From: Microcaldota archaeon
GTDB lineage: Archaea > Micrarchaeota > Micrarchaeia > Micrarchaeales > CABMGC01
Assembly: GCA_028867435.1 (NCBI GenBank)
Contig: JAGWGI010000005.1
Location: 1 to 60,272, forward strand
Direction of reading: 5' to 3'
Length of the DNA stretch: 60,272 nucleotides
How positions within the stretch are numbered: position 1 is the first letter of the stretch; the number at the start of each line of letters is the position of its first letter. Position numbers and translations under genes: made by a program. Below, one piece after another: positions 8,553 through 17,200 of this stretch. The notes beneath the pieces are model-generated. The model saw only the letters and a program-made list of their open reading frames with translations. It had not been told where the DNA came from and did not search any database.

Positions 8553-10397
8553 ATGCCTGACGAAAAGCGGGATTTATTCCGCTATACTAATTACTTTACC
8601 AAGACCGCGCCACAACCAAACGTCCAGGTGTTAGCGTTGCTAGCCCTAGGCGCCATCACCGGCGCGCTATCTGCGATCATAATAAACCATGCAGATTTTC
8701 TCACCAACATCACCGCGCTGATCGTGTATGGAGCGAGCTCAGGCCTACTTGTGATCAGCCTTCCAGCCCTGCTCACCGCAGCCATGATAAAGGGGGCAAA
8801 AAGGCGCATTCAGCTCAAGCACCTGCTTTTCGCAACAATCTTCATCTCACTGTTCTACTCGCTCTTCATAATCATGGGTAGCGCGCTCTTTGCCATCTTC
8901 TCGAGCAACTCGATCGCCTACATAATAATCCTGCTAGGGAACGCCGGTATATACGGCTACTGGCTGGTGATCGGCAAGTTCCTCATACAGCAGCGAAGGG
9001 GAGGCAACATAATCGCCGCACTGCAGCCAACGCTCAATATACTCTTCTACATACCGCTGGGAAAGTACATACTGAACCTTGGACTCCCCATCTCTATCGC
9101 CCTAATAAAGCTTTATGCCGGCATGCTGATCTTTTTGGTCGTGGGATACATCTTTTTGTACATGGTCGACAAGCCGCTCAAGGAGGCGGCGAACGTGAGC
9201 GGGATAAGCGTCTTCACAATGATGGTCAACCAGTGGCTATATGACTTCGTGCCGGACGATGGGCAGAACCTTTCATTCGGGGTAAAGAGGGACATAACCA
9301 CAGACATGCTGCTCCTAAAGGATCGCAAGGGGAAGTACAAGGCGATTTTCGTCAAGCCTGACATCCACTACGGGCCTTTCGGAGGCGTCGGGGGCGGGAT
9401 AGCAACAGAATACCTTGGCGACTACCTTCACAATAAGTATGGGGCTACCGCTTTCGTGCTCCACGGCCCGGTGAACATAGCAAACAACCCTGTGAGCAGC
9501 TCCCAGATATACAAGCTCTCAAAGAGCGTAGCCTCTTATGTTGACTCACTTAAGCCATCGGACTTCAGCTCAGCCAGAGGCAGCCTGCACCTTGGCTCAA
9601 GCGGCCCGTGCAGGGCAATCAGCTTGATGGTGAATGATCTGAGGATGCTCATACTCTCAAAGGCCCCAATGGTGACCGAGGACATAGACTACGAGATAGG
9701 CCAGAGCTTCAAGCACCTTGCACTCAAGCACTCTAGGAACGCGATAGTCATAGATGCGCACAATTCAAGGAGCGAGAGCGCAAGCGAAGAGGAGCTGCGA
9801 GGAGTATACTACGGGAGCAAGTACGCGCAGATGTATGCAAGCGCGATAAAAGAGACGATGAAGGGTAACGGCGAGGGCAGGCTCAGGTTCGGATCAGCGC
9901 AGCAGAAGATCGGAGCGCTGCTAAACAACCCCAAGGACATAGGCAAGGGGTATTCGAGCTTCTGCATCTTCGTTGCCGGCAAAAAGAAGTTCGGCATCAT
10001 CTACTTCGATTCAAACAACATGCTGCCAAGGCTGCGGGAGGAAATAATCTCCCATGTGGCTAAAAAGTTCAGGATTCAGGTGGAAGTTTGCACAACAGAC
10101 ACCCATGGAGTCAACTCGCTTGCGCTTCCAAGCAGCAACGTGCTTGGCAGGGAAACCCAGATAGGCAAGCTCCTGCCAATCGTGGATGCGATGATAAGCG
10201 TCGCGCTAAACGGCATAGAGGATGTACAGGTGCACTCGGGCAACTTTGTCACCAAGGGATTTAGGGTCTGGGGCGAGAACGCGGAGAGGGACATAACAAT
10301 GGCGAGCAAGGAGGTCATCCGCACAGTCAAGCATGTTGCCCCATTTGTGATAGTGCTTGGCTTTATCATTGCCGCATGGATAATCTACGCAGCCTAA
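8553..10397 (+). CDS. DUF2070 membrane protein
   Basis: This protein has 614 residues. The N-terminal third carries about six transmembrane helices. It is followed by a large domain with conserved HYGPFGGVGGG, VLHGPVNIANNP, IVIDAHNSRSES and TTDTHGVNSL, and a C-terminal membrane helix. The His/Asp/Asn motifs look like a metal site. This is the archaeal DUF2070 family, widespread but of unproven function. The large domain probably faces one side of the membrane, anchored at both ends. It follows the cis-prenyltransferase by 12 bases and is likely in the same operon. Confidence 0.88.
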   Translation: MPDEKRDLFRYTNYFTKTAPQPNVQVLALLALGAITGALSAIIINHADFLTNITALIVYGASSGLLVISLPALLTAAMIKGAKRRIQLKHLLFATIFISLFYSLFIIMGSALFAIFSSNSIAYIIILLGNAGIYGYWLVIGKFLIQQRRGGNIIAALQPTLNILFYIPLGKYILNLGLPISIALIKLYAGMLIFLVVGYIFLYMVDKPLKEAANVSGISVFTMMVNQWLYDFVPDDGQNLSFGVKRDITTDMLLLKDRKGKYKAIFVKPDIHYGPFGGVGGGIATEYLGDYLHNKYGATAFVLHGPVNIANNPVSSSQIYKLSKSVASYVDSLKPSDFSSARGSLHLGSSGPCRAISLMVNDLRMLILSKAPMVTEDIDYEIGQSFKHLALKHSRNAIVIDAHNSRSESASEEELRGVYYGSKYAQMYASAIKETMKGNGEGRLRFGSAQQKIGALLNNPKDIGKGYSSFCIFVAGKKKFGIIYFDSNNMLPRLREEIISHVAKKFRIQVEVCTTDTHGVNSLALPSSNVLGRETQIGKLLPIVDAMISVALNGIEDVQVHSGNFVTKGFRVWGENAERDITMASKEVIRTVKHVAPFVIVLGFIIAAWIIYAA

Positions 10398-11927
10398 TCA
10401 GACATTCTGCCTTATGCTCTTTAGCTCCTTCTTTAGCATCGCCCTGTTGATTGCCTCGAGCATCGCCTGCACGCTTGTTATCACAATGTCATAGCCCTTG
10501 GACTTTGCAACAGCAGAGCTTCCGCCTCCGTCTTCCACTTCCACTGTGACCTCGCACATTGCCTCAGAGCCTCCGGAAACTGCCCCTATCCTGTAGTCCT
10601 TAATCTTAAAGGTGTTATCCCAGGCGCCAGTCACATTCTTTATCGCCTTGAGGGCTGCATCCACTGGCCCTACACCGTCAGAGGTTCCAACGTAATCCTT
10701 GCCCCCGATATTTAGCTTCACGAAAGCGTACGGATTGTTGCCTATACCTGTGGTGACAGAGAATCCGGTGAGGTGTACCATGCGCTCAAACTGCCTAAGC
10801 GACATAACCTTCCCTGCTATCTCAAGAAGCTCCACTTCTGTGACTCGGCCCCCGGCATCCCCTATCGTCTTCACCTGATCTAGTATTAGTTTGGCCTGTT
10901 CCCTGTCTGGGGCTATTCCGTATTCTCCGAGCATCGCACTTACCCCATGCGCGCCAGCATGCTTGCCTGCATAGTACGTCCTGCTCCTACCCACATCCTC
11001 AGGCTTTATCGGCTCGTATGTAAGCGGATTGCTCAGAACCCCGTGAGTGTGTATCCCAGACTCGTGGGCAAAGGCGTTGTCCCCAACTATCGCCTTGTTG
11101 GGCTGGGGCCGTATCCCCACAAGGTTCGATACAAAAATAGAGGTCTCATAAATGCGGTTTAGCGCTATGCTGGTCTCATACTTTTCATTGAAGTTGAGAT
11201 ACGCAAGCGAGGCCGCAAGTTCCTCGAGCGATGTGTTTCCCGCACGCTCGCCTATTCCATTGATTGTTACATGAACCGACTGTGCGCCGGCTTCAAGCGC
11301 AGCGACAGAGTTGGCAACAGCCCATCCGAAGTCGTTGTGGCAGTGTATGCTTACGGGAAGACTGGTAATCCCAACTACATCCTTTGTTATGCTACTTATC
11401 TCTTGCGGCGAGGCTGTGCCCACGGTGTCTGGTATGTTCACCCTATCTGCGCCCACCTCTGCCACAGCCTTGTAAACCTGCCTAAGGAACTCCCTGTCGC
11501 TTCTTGTTGCATCCTCTGCCGAGAACTCAACATCAAGTCCAAGCGATTTGGCATAGCTTACCGCCTCCACCGCCTTTTCCAGAACCTGTTCACGCGTCAT
11601 CTTAAGCTTGAACTTTAGGTGAAGGTCAGAAGTCGCAATGAAAGTGTGAACGCTTCCTACCCCGACCTTTACGCACGCGTCTATGTCAGATTTTTCCGCC
11701 CTTGCAAGGCCGTAGATTTGCGCTGCAAGCCCTGCCTTGGCAATTAGCCCTACACCCTTCTTTTCCCCCTCTGATATTGCGGGAAAGCCTGCCTCTATTG
11801 CATTGACCCCCAGCCTGTTTAGCATCTGCGCTATCTGCAGCTTCTGCTCTGGGCGAAGCGCCACTCCAGGCGTCTGCTCACCGTCTCGCAGTGTGGTGTC
11901 AAAGATCCTGATTTTTCTAGCTTTCAC
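10398..11927 (-). CDS. leuA: 2-Isopropylmalate synthase / (R)-citramalate synthase family enzyme
   Basis: An HMGL-like TIM barrel (FDTTLRDGEQTPG at the N-terminus, SIHCHNDFGWAVANS, NGIGERAGNTSLEE) is followed by the allosteric LeuA dimerisation domain (DYRIGAVSGGSEAMCEVTVE ... VQAMLEAINRAM). It condenses acetyl-CoA with 2-oxoisovalerate (LeuA) or pyruvate (CimA); sequence alone does not decide which. The frame opens at a GTG at 11948, but I prefer the GTG at 11927 because GGAGG stands 7 nt before it and a TATA (CTATAAG near 11960-11966) would start transcription between the two. It is convergent with DUF2070 (no gap). No other leucine gene is in the window. Confidence 0.85.
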   Translation of the reverse strand: MKARKIRIFDTTLRDGEQTPGVALRPEQKLQIAQMLNRLGVNAIEAGFPAISEGEKKGVGLIAKAGLAAQIYGLARAEKSDIDACVKVGVGSVHTFIATSDLHLKFKLKMTREQVLEKAVEAVSYAKSLGLDVEFSAEDATRSDREFLRQVYKAVAEVGADRVNIPDTVGTASPQEISSITKDVVGITSLPVSIHCHNDFGWAVANSVAALEAGAQSVHVTINGIGERAGNTSLEELAASLAYLNFNEKYETSIALNRIYETSIFVSNLVGIRPQPNKAIVGDNAFAHESGIHTHGVLSNPLTYEPIKPEDVGRSRTYYAGKHAGAHGVSAMLGEYGIAPDREQAKLILDQVKTIGDAGGRVTEVELLEIAGKVMSLRQFERMVHLTGFSVTTGIGNNPYAFVKLNIGGKDYVGTSDGVGPVDAALKAIKNVTGAWDNTFKIKDYRIGAVSGGSEAMCEVTVEVEDGGGSSAVAKSKGYDIVITSVQAMLEAINRAMLKKELKSIRQNV

Positions 11928-12000
11928 GCTAATCCCTCCAAAATTCACTCCCGATTAAACTTCTTATAGCTTCTCTACCAATTCACAGCTGGGTTGCCTA

Positions 12001-12927
12001 ATGGTTCCACTAATCCCAATACTCTACCTTATCTCCTTTAGCCTTCTGGTTTACAGGATAGCCAATATAACCTCGAAGAAGGAGGCTGCGATCCTTGCCG
12101 CATTCATAGTATTCGGTGCAGCTCTCGCCCTCTACCAGAGCACAAACGCGCTGCTCTTTGTCTCTATAGTCATCCTTTTCGATCTGATAACCGCAAAATA
12201 CGGCTCAAGGGAGGGCCTGTTCTTTGTTGTGCTCGGCTTTGCCTACTTCATAGTTTCGCTCTATAGCGGCATTGCAGTCTACCTAATAGCACAGGCGATG
12301 CTCCTAGGTCTTGCGCCTGATGCGATACTAAAGGGGCTCAAGGCGCATAAGGTATCTAGCAAGAAGACCGAGACAAGCAGGGACATAGTGCAGATAGCGT
12401 TCGGCATCCTAGTAATTGCTATGTTCCATTTCCTGCGCCCTGAGCTCTCCGAGTCAGTAATGATAACCCTGATACTTCTGGGCTACCTTGCAGTTAACTA
12501 TGGGATAGTTAGAAAGGAGACGAATCTGGCCAAGAGGCTCTACGCCCTCGAGCGCGAATATACCAGCCTTGGGGAGGGCGCTACATGGCTTGCTCTTGGA
12601 AGCCTTGCGGCAATAGGGTTTGTCTTCCACGTAAAGTACATGATGATAATCTTCTCCGCGATCTTCATTGCTGATGCCCTCGCCACTATAATAGGAATAA
12701 GGGCGAAGGGGATGAAGCTACCCTACAACAAAAAGAAGAGCGCCGCAGGGACAATAGCCTACTTTGCGGTAGTAGCGATAATCCCATATCTCCTCTACGG
12801 GGTCATCGCCCTTCCTGTTGCGATAATAGCCGCCTTCGTTGAGAGTCTCCCCTTAAAGCTTGACGACAACCTGAGCGTGCCAGTGGTGCTCGTGGTGCTG
12901 CACTTCCTGCTCAGGTTCCTCCAATAG
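12001..12927 (+). CDS. Dolichol/phytol kinase-like membrane protein
   Basis: This protein has 308 residues and about eight or nine membrane segments. The C-terminal half has the SEC59/VTE5-type signature: LEREYTSLGEGATWLALGS, then DALATIIGIRAKG, KLPYNKKKSAAGTIA, and FVESLPLKLDDNLSVPV. Members use CTP to phosphorylate polyprenols or phytol. Together with the cis-prenyltransferase at 7833 it could supply polyprenyl phosphate for glycan assembly. ATG at 12001; convergent with the methyltransferase at 12946. Confidence 0.75.
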   Translation: MVPLIPILYLISFSLLVYRIANITSKKEAAILAAFIVFGAALALYQSTNALLFVSIVILFDLITAKYGSREGLFFVVLGFAYFIVSLYSGIAVYLIAQAMLLGLAPDAILKGLKAHKVSSKKTETSRDIVQIAFGILVIAMFHFLRPELSESVMITLILLGYLAVNYGIVRKETNLAKRLYALEREYTSLGEGATWLALGSLAAIGFVFHVKYMMIIFSAIFIADALATIIGIRAKGMKLPYNKKKSAAGTIAYFAVVAIIPYLLYGVIALPVAIIAAFVESLPLKLDDNLSVPVVLVVLHFLLRFLQ

Positions 12928-12945
12928 CGCGCTGCTCCTAAAAAG

Positions 12946-14166
12946 TTAATTTGTGTACCTTGTTGGCTGCAACATTGACAGTACATACGAATCGTCTTCG
13001 TTGCTAGCGAACAACACCGTTCTAAAACCGGCCTTAGATAGCAACTTTGTGAATGCCCATTCCGTGAACTTCTTTGACCGCGCAAGCAGTATGCGCTCTC
13101 CTTTTTCAAGGGATACCCTTCCAGATCCTATTTTGATTTCCATGTTCTTTTTGAGAACCATGCACATCTCAACTTGATATAATCTTTCGTTCCAAGAAAC
13201 ATCATAAACCGTGTCTGCTCTCCCGATCCCTATCCTAGCGGCCGTTAGGTAAACCAAGTCTGAAACATCTTTATTATTGTAGTGTGCGACTATCCTGGCT
13301 GTTCTTGCGACATTGGTTAATTCATTCGCCACTATCAAAAAGTCTTTTGACGACATCGATTCTTTGAAGTTTGTAAGTACACGATTCCTATCCGACTGGT
13401 TTCCCAGAGTATTTCCGAGGAAAAGAAGCAAATTTATCTCCCCCTCACCAGTTAAATCGTAAATCCGATCAGAAAAGTTGCCGTGCTCAAAGTCAAATTC
13501 TATCTTGTTGACTTTCAATCCCCCAATTTTTGACCTAACCCTCTCCCCAGCCAAATCGAGCATCGCCCTACTAACGTCAAGGGGGACATAAGCAAAGCCG
13601 AATCCTTTTCGTTTCAGCTCCTCCATTATCATTATTGCCGGTGCACCATTTCCACAGCCTATATCAACCACATTTATCCTACTGTCCTTAGGGAGGACAT
13701 TTATGAATTGGGTTATCCTAGAAATTATGAGCTTACGTTGTATTATGCTTATGTCCCCTTTTGACCCCACTCTATCCCAATTTGTTGCTCCCTCGGCAAG
13801 GTAAGCAAATTTAAGTGGTATCTCCCCCATGGTCCCCAAGGAAGTAAGCAGTTCAGCCTCCTGCCTTCTATTCAAAAAGCCAGAAGCTACACTGTTGCCA
13901 GATATATAATGTAAAGGTTTTATCTCAGGCTGAGCAATTAGCGGTAAAGATTCAGATATGTCTGCAAGTGCGATGCGTTTCTGGCCAAATACGAGATACA
14001 TCTTGATGTATCCCCTCTTGAGTAGCCACTTAATATGCGGAGTAAGTAATTGTCGAGATACATTCAACTCTTTGGCTATCCTGCTCTGGTAGGCATCGGC
14101 GGCACCAAGTTTCTTTATCATCTCCAATATCCTGAGCTTTATGCCGTCCAGTTTTGCAACTCGCAT
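12946..14166 (-). CDS. Winged-helix fused to EgtD-like SAM methyltransferase
   Basis: This protein has 406 residues. Residues 1-75 form a winged helix (KLRILEMIKKLGAADAYQSR, LNVSRQLLTPHIKWLLKRGY). Residues about 115-400 form a class I methyltransferase with motif I VVDIGCGNGAP and the EgtD/Methyltransf_33 hallmark INLLLFLGNTLGNQSDRNRV. It resembles the methyltransferase at 17201-18196 down to the last strand (SYVLSMLQPT versus NYAMAMLQPM). EgtD relatives trimethylate histidine; the substrate here is unknown. The attached DNA-binding domain suggests a regulator that senses its own substrate or SAM. It is divergent from the 14355 operon. Confidence 0.75.
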   Translation of the reverse strand: MRVAKLDGIKLRILEMIKKLGAADAYQSRIAKELNVSRQLLTPHIKWLLKRGYIKMYLVFGQKRIALADISESLPLIAQPEIKPLHYISGNSVASGFLNRRQEAELLTSLGTMGEIPLKFAYLAEGATNWDRVGSKGDISIIQRKLIISRITQFINVLPKDSRINVVDIGCGNGAPAIMIMEELKRKGFGFAYVPLDVSRAMLDLAGERVRSKIGGLKVNKIEFDFEHGNFSDRIYDLTGEGEINLLLFLGNTLGNQSDRNRVLTNFKESMSSKDFLIVANELTNVARTARIVAHYNNKDVSDLVYLTAARIGIGRADTVYDVSWNERLYQVEMCMVLKKNMEIKIGSGRVSLEKGERILLARSKKFTEWAFTKLLSKAGFRTVLFASNEDDSYVLSMLQPTRYTN

Positions 14167-14354
14167 ATGTAAATGATATAATGTAAAGATTATAAGTTTA
14201 ACCTTTACGCCATTTAAATGAAAACCTAATACACAACATTGATTTATTTCTATAAAAAGAAGTATATTTAAGTCTTTTGCTCTAAAAATAGAAAAGCTTA
14301 AATATGATTAATTTCATACCTTATATCAAAGTAAAATTCTGATGTGGGCAAACG
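14167..14354. promoter_or_regulatory. AT-rich divergent promoter with GTAAAG/CTTTAC inverted repeat
   Basis: Very AT-rich. GTAAAG (14183-14188) and CTTTAC (14203-14208) form an inverted repeat around a TATA-like core (TTATAAG) that could serve the minus-strand methyltransferase, whose start lies 17-42 bases away. ATGTAAA occurs twice (14167-14173 and 14181-14187). For the plus-strand operon, TATA candidates are AGTATATTTAAG near 14262 and GCTTAAATATG near 14297. An operator for the fused winged-helix domain is plausible. Confidence 0.45.
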
Positions 14355-14957
14355 ATGGCCATACAAAATAATTCATTTAGGAAAAGGTTTCGTGAAACCC
14401 AACGCGAATTACTAGACGATAGGAAAATCGCACTATTTCACTTTGTGCGCACAAGCGGGCTTAGTGCAAGCGATTTGTACACTCTTGCTAACCAAGCACA
14501 CTGCGACTTAAAGCGTGGGGTGGAGGCCCTAATAGTGAGCCTAGCGGATACGACCAATTCCAAAAGCAAGAAAGACAAAATTTTCATAAAAGAAAGGATA
14601 TCCTTGCAGATGAAGGAATTTGCAGATCTGGTGCCGGGCAGCTACGACAAACAGAATAGTAATAAAGAGTTGCCTGATAGCTGGATGGGGCTTGGCTCTT
14701 CTAGCTGGAGCACTCCCAGTCAAGTTTTCCATTGGGGTTATGACGATTATGGTTACGTTACATGCGCTGGTATTTTGCTAAATCGCAACTACGAGCTTGC
14801 CCATTTTCTAGTAAAATCAGCATCTGCATGGATTGAGATTAAAAACAAGCCTTCAGAAGTCGAGGATTTCCTAAAAGAACAGGGGAAAGATTACACGAAG
14901 CTAAAGCAAAGGGTCTTGGCAGGCAAGGGATGGCTTAGCAAAAATTTGCGTGAATAA
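14355..14957 (+). CDS. Unknown protein at the head of the HAD/swivel-His/methyltransferase cassette
   Basis: This protein has 200 residues and is not recognised. The N-terminal half is helical and basic (FRKRFRETQRELLDDRKIAL). The centre has an aromatic segment (MGLGSSSWSTPSQVFHWGY, then YGYVTCAGILLNRNYEL), and the C-terminus is helical. No membrane segment. It is the first gene after the divergent promoter, with 26 bases to the HAD gene. Base composition is AT-richer than the surrounding housekeeping genes, as in the rest of the cassette. Confidence 0.65.
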   Translation: MAIQNNSFRKRFRETQRELLDDRKIALFHFVRTSGLSASDLYTLANQAHCDLKRGVEALIVSLADTTNSKSKKDKIFIKERISLQMKEFADLVPGSYDKQNSNKELPDSWMGLGSSSWSTPSQVFHWGYDDYGYVTCAGILLNRNYELAHFLVKSASAWIEIKNKPSEVEDFLKEQGKDYTKLKQRVLAGKGWLSKNLRE

Positions 14958-14983
14958 TCCTGAATTATAGAATGGTGAACTAA

Positions 14984-15751
14984 ATGGGACAAAGAATAAA
15001 GAACTTTATCGAATGTATGAAGAAAACGCCATCCGAACAGCAAAAAAACGGAGGCCAGATTAAAGGGGTCATATTTGACGTTGGCAATACCCTACTCAAA
15101 GTATCAAACTACGATGTAGATAGCTGGATAATCGGGCTAGCGAAAAAAAGGCATGCTAGAATCTTGGGATCCCGCTACGCCGATGTTGGCTACACTGATG
15201 ATGGACTAAAAAACGATTTCGAGGTTGAGCTCAAAAGGATAAACAACTTAATGATCCCTTCTCTGGAGAGGGGTAAGCTGTCAGTGCCTCAATTCGAATT
15301 AGAAATCGCAAGAATTCTTTCTGGGGGTGCGGCCGATCAGAATGTGGACTGGGCTGCATTCTTTAGTGGCACTTTAGAAAGGAACGAAGAGGTTATCAAC
15401 ATTGCTGCAAACCTCCACAAAAAAGGAATAAAGACTGCATATCTATCTAATCTCGATGCTGTGCAAAATGAGATCGTCTATGAAATGGTAGGTGGTTCTG
15501 CCAACTTCAACTTCCAAATACCATCTTACAAGCTGGGCTTCAGAAAGCAAGAGCCAGAAGCATATATCGAGAGCGCAGATTTGATGGGTTTCGCAGCCTA
15601 CACTGAAGCCATAAAAGGAGTATTGTTAATAGACGATTCACCAAAATACATAGAACTAGCTAAGAGCGTAGGCATGCAGACAATCACCTTCAATGGCAAC
15701 GTCGAAGAACTTCGCAAAAACCTAGACCTCAAGCTTGCCGTGCACGTGTAA
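14984..15751 (+). CDS. HAD-superfamily hydrolase
   Basis: This protein has 255 residues. The HAD motifs are in order: motif I FDVGNTLL (nucleophile Asp), motif II Ser in YLSNLD, a motif III Lys in SYKLGFRKQEP, and motif IV LLIDDSPKYIE. A helical cap lies between motifs I and II (about residues 45-125). Gly at the second acidic position of motif I (DxG instead of DxD) is seen in some phosphatase subgroups of the superfamily. Probably a phosphomonoesterase for a small metabolite. It sits in an operon directly before a PEP-synthase-type swivelling domain protein, so phosphate transfer and removal may be linked. Confidence 0.85.
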   Translation: MGQRIKNFIECMKKTPSEQQKNGGQIKGVIFDVGNTLLKVSNYDVDSWIIGLAKKRHARILGSRYADVGYTDDGLKNDFEVELKRINNLMIPSLERGKLSVPQFELEIARILSGGAADQNVDWAAFFSGTLERNEEVINIAANLHKKGIKTAYLSNLDAVQNEIVYEMVGGSANFNFQIPSYKLGFRKQEPEAYIESADLMGFAAYTEAIKGVLLIDDSPKYIELAKSVGMQTITFNGNVEELRKNLDLKLAVHV

Positions 15752-15770
15752 TATTGATGCGGGTTGTACC

Positions 15771-17156
15771 ATGGAATGGTATAGAATTGGGGCTAGGCAG
15801 TATGGCGTACAATTCAGCGAGCACTGTATCAGCTGCTGCACGCCAAAGTACAAATCAATCATTCTATCGCCTTTCTACAGGCAGATATTCCTGCCCTCTG
15901 ACAAGAACGAGGTATTATATATAGAGAAAAACGACTGGGATAGTTTTTCTAGCTCTCTAAAGCAAAAATATCTGGATAATCCCCAAAATTATCCCGACTT
16001 GGAAGGGCAGTTCATGGTGTACACCCGGGTGTATCTGGCAAGCGCAAAGAGAATACACGATACGGATTTGTCCGGTATAAACGGTACCGAGATCAAAAAA
16101 CTGTTCATGGAAAATTACGAGCACGAAACAAGATACATTGCTTTTGACTGGGTTTTCTGGGAGCTAAATAATATATTTGCAAACAACACAAAAGAGATAA
16201 TTCACAACAGGTTCGGAAGCGACTCACAAAAGTTATATGCCTTTTATGATGCACTGCTGAACCCCACAAACAAAACATCCATACACCAAATGAGAGAATT
16301 GGCGCCTAAATGGCATAAGTTTACCGAAGAAAAGAAACTAGCAGCCTATCATGATTTTCTATGGGTTCCCTGCATAGACATACACATGAAGGAATGGTCA
16401 AGGGAAGATTTTTCTAGGCATATATCGAACCTCAAAAACGAAGGGAAAATTAAGATGCCATATGAAGACGCAATTGAGGCGTTGAAGCTAAACGGCGAAG
16501 AAAGAATACTAGTAGACATAGCCAAGAAGCTCACGTATATCAAAGACTTCAAAGACGACTCCAAAAGGATGTGCATTTACCTAGAAAAAAACATATACCA
16601 CGAGATATCAAAGCGGATGGGAATAACTCTTGAGGAATCCTCCTACCTGAGACGGGCTGAGATAATAAAGTTCCTTGATACTGGTAAGAAAGTTCCTATG
16701 AAACTCATCAGGCAGAGAATGGAGGGCTTTGTCAGCTATTACAATGAAAAAAGGAAGTTGGTATGTGGTGTCGGAGATGAAATCAAGGATGTGACAAGAA
16801 AGTTCGGCATTCAACCCTATGAAAGGGCATCTGCCCGAATACGCGGCATAATTGCTTCGCAAGGCTTTGCAAAAGGTACCGCAGTAATAATCAAGACTAT
16901 CGATGATCTACAGAAGGTAAAAGAAGGAGATGTGCTCATAACCTTCATGACGCATCCTGACTACGTTCCTGCGATGCAAAAGGCTAGTGCAATCGTCACT
17001 GATGAGGGAGGCATAACCTGCCATGCGGCAATAGTCTCAAGGGAATTTGGCCTTCCCTGCATTGTAGGTGCGGAAAGCGCCACCCAAACCTTCAAGGATG
17101 GGGACGTTATTGAGGTGAACGCAAATGAGGGGTACGTCACGAAAATCGACAGTTAA
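15771..17156 (+). CDS. PEP-utilising enzyme mobile (swivelling His) domain protein
   Basis: About 461 residues. Residues about 370-461 are the phosphohistidine swivel domain of PEP synthase/PPDK/rifampin phosphotransferase: GIIASQGFAKGTAVI, VLITFMTHPDYVPAM, then TDEGGITCHAAIVSRE with the phospho-accepting His, and GLPCIVG. The first 370 residues are mostly helical. The ATP-grasp and PEP-binding barrel domains of full enzymes are absent, so it needs a partner or a different phosphodonor site. I start at ATG 15771; an in-frame ATG at 15735 would overlap the HAD gene. Followed 44 bases later by the second methyltransferase. Confidence 0.85.
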   Translation: MEWYRIGARQYGVQFSEHCISCCTPKYKSIILSPFYRQIFLPSDKNEVLYIEKNDWDSFSSSLKQKYLDNPQNYPDLEGQFMVYTRVYLASAKRIHDTDLSGINGTEIKKLFMENYEHETRYIAFDWVFWELNNIFANNTKEIIHNRFGSDSQKLYAFYDALLNPTNKTSIHQMRELAPKWHKFTEEKKLAAYHDFLWVPCIDIHMKEWSREDFSRHISNLKNEGKIKMPYEDAIEALKLNGEERILVDIAKKLTYIKDFKDDSKRMCIYLEKNIYHEISKRMGITLEESSYLRRAEIIKFLDTGKKVPMKLIRQRMEGFVSYYNEKRKLVCGVGDEIKDVTRKFGIQPYERASARIRGIIASQGFAKGTAVIIKTIDDLQKVKEGDVLITFMTHPDYVPAMQKASAIVTDEGGITCHAAIVSREFGLPCIVGAESATQTFKDGDVIEVNANEGYVTKIDS

Positions 17157-17200
17157 TAAATTTAGTGTTCCAATCTAATTGCAATCAAAAGAGGGAAAGC

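Noticed and set aside
13906-14190. Repeated ATAATGTAAAG at 13910 and near 14178
   Set aside because: The first copy is inside coding sequence and the match is short and AT-rich; it may be chance.
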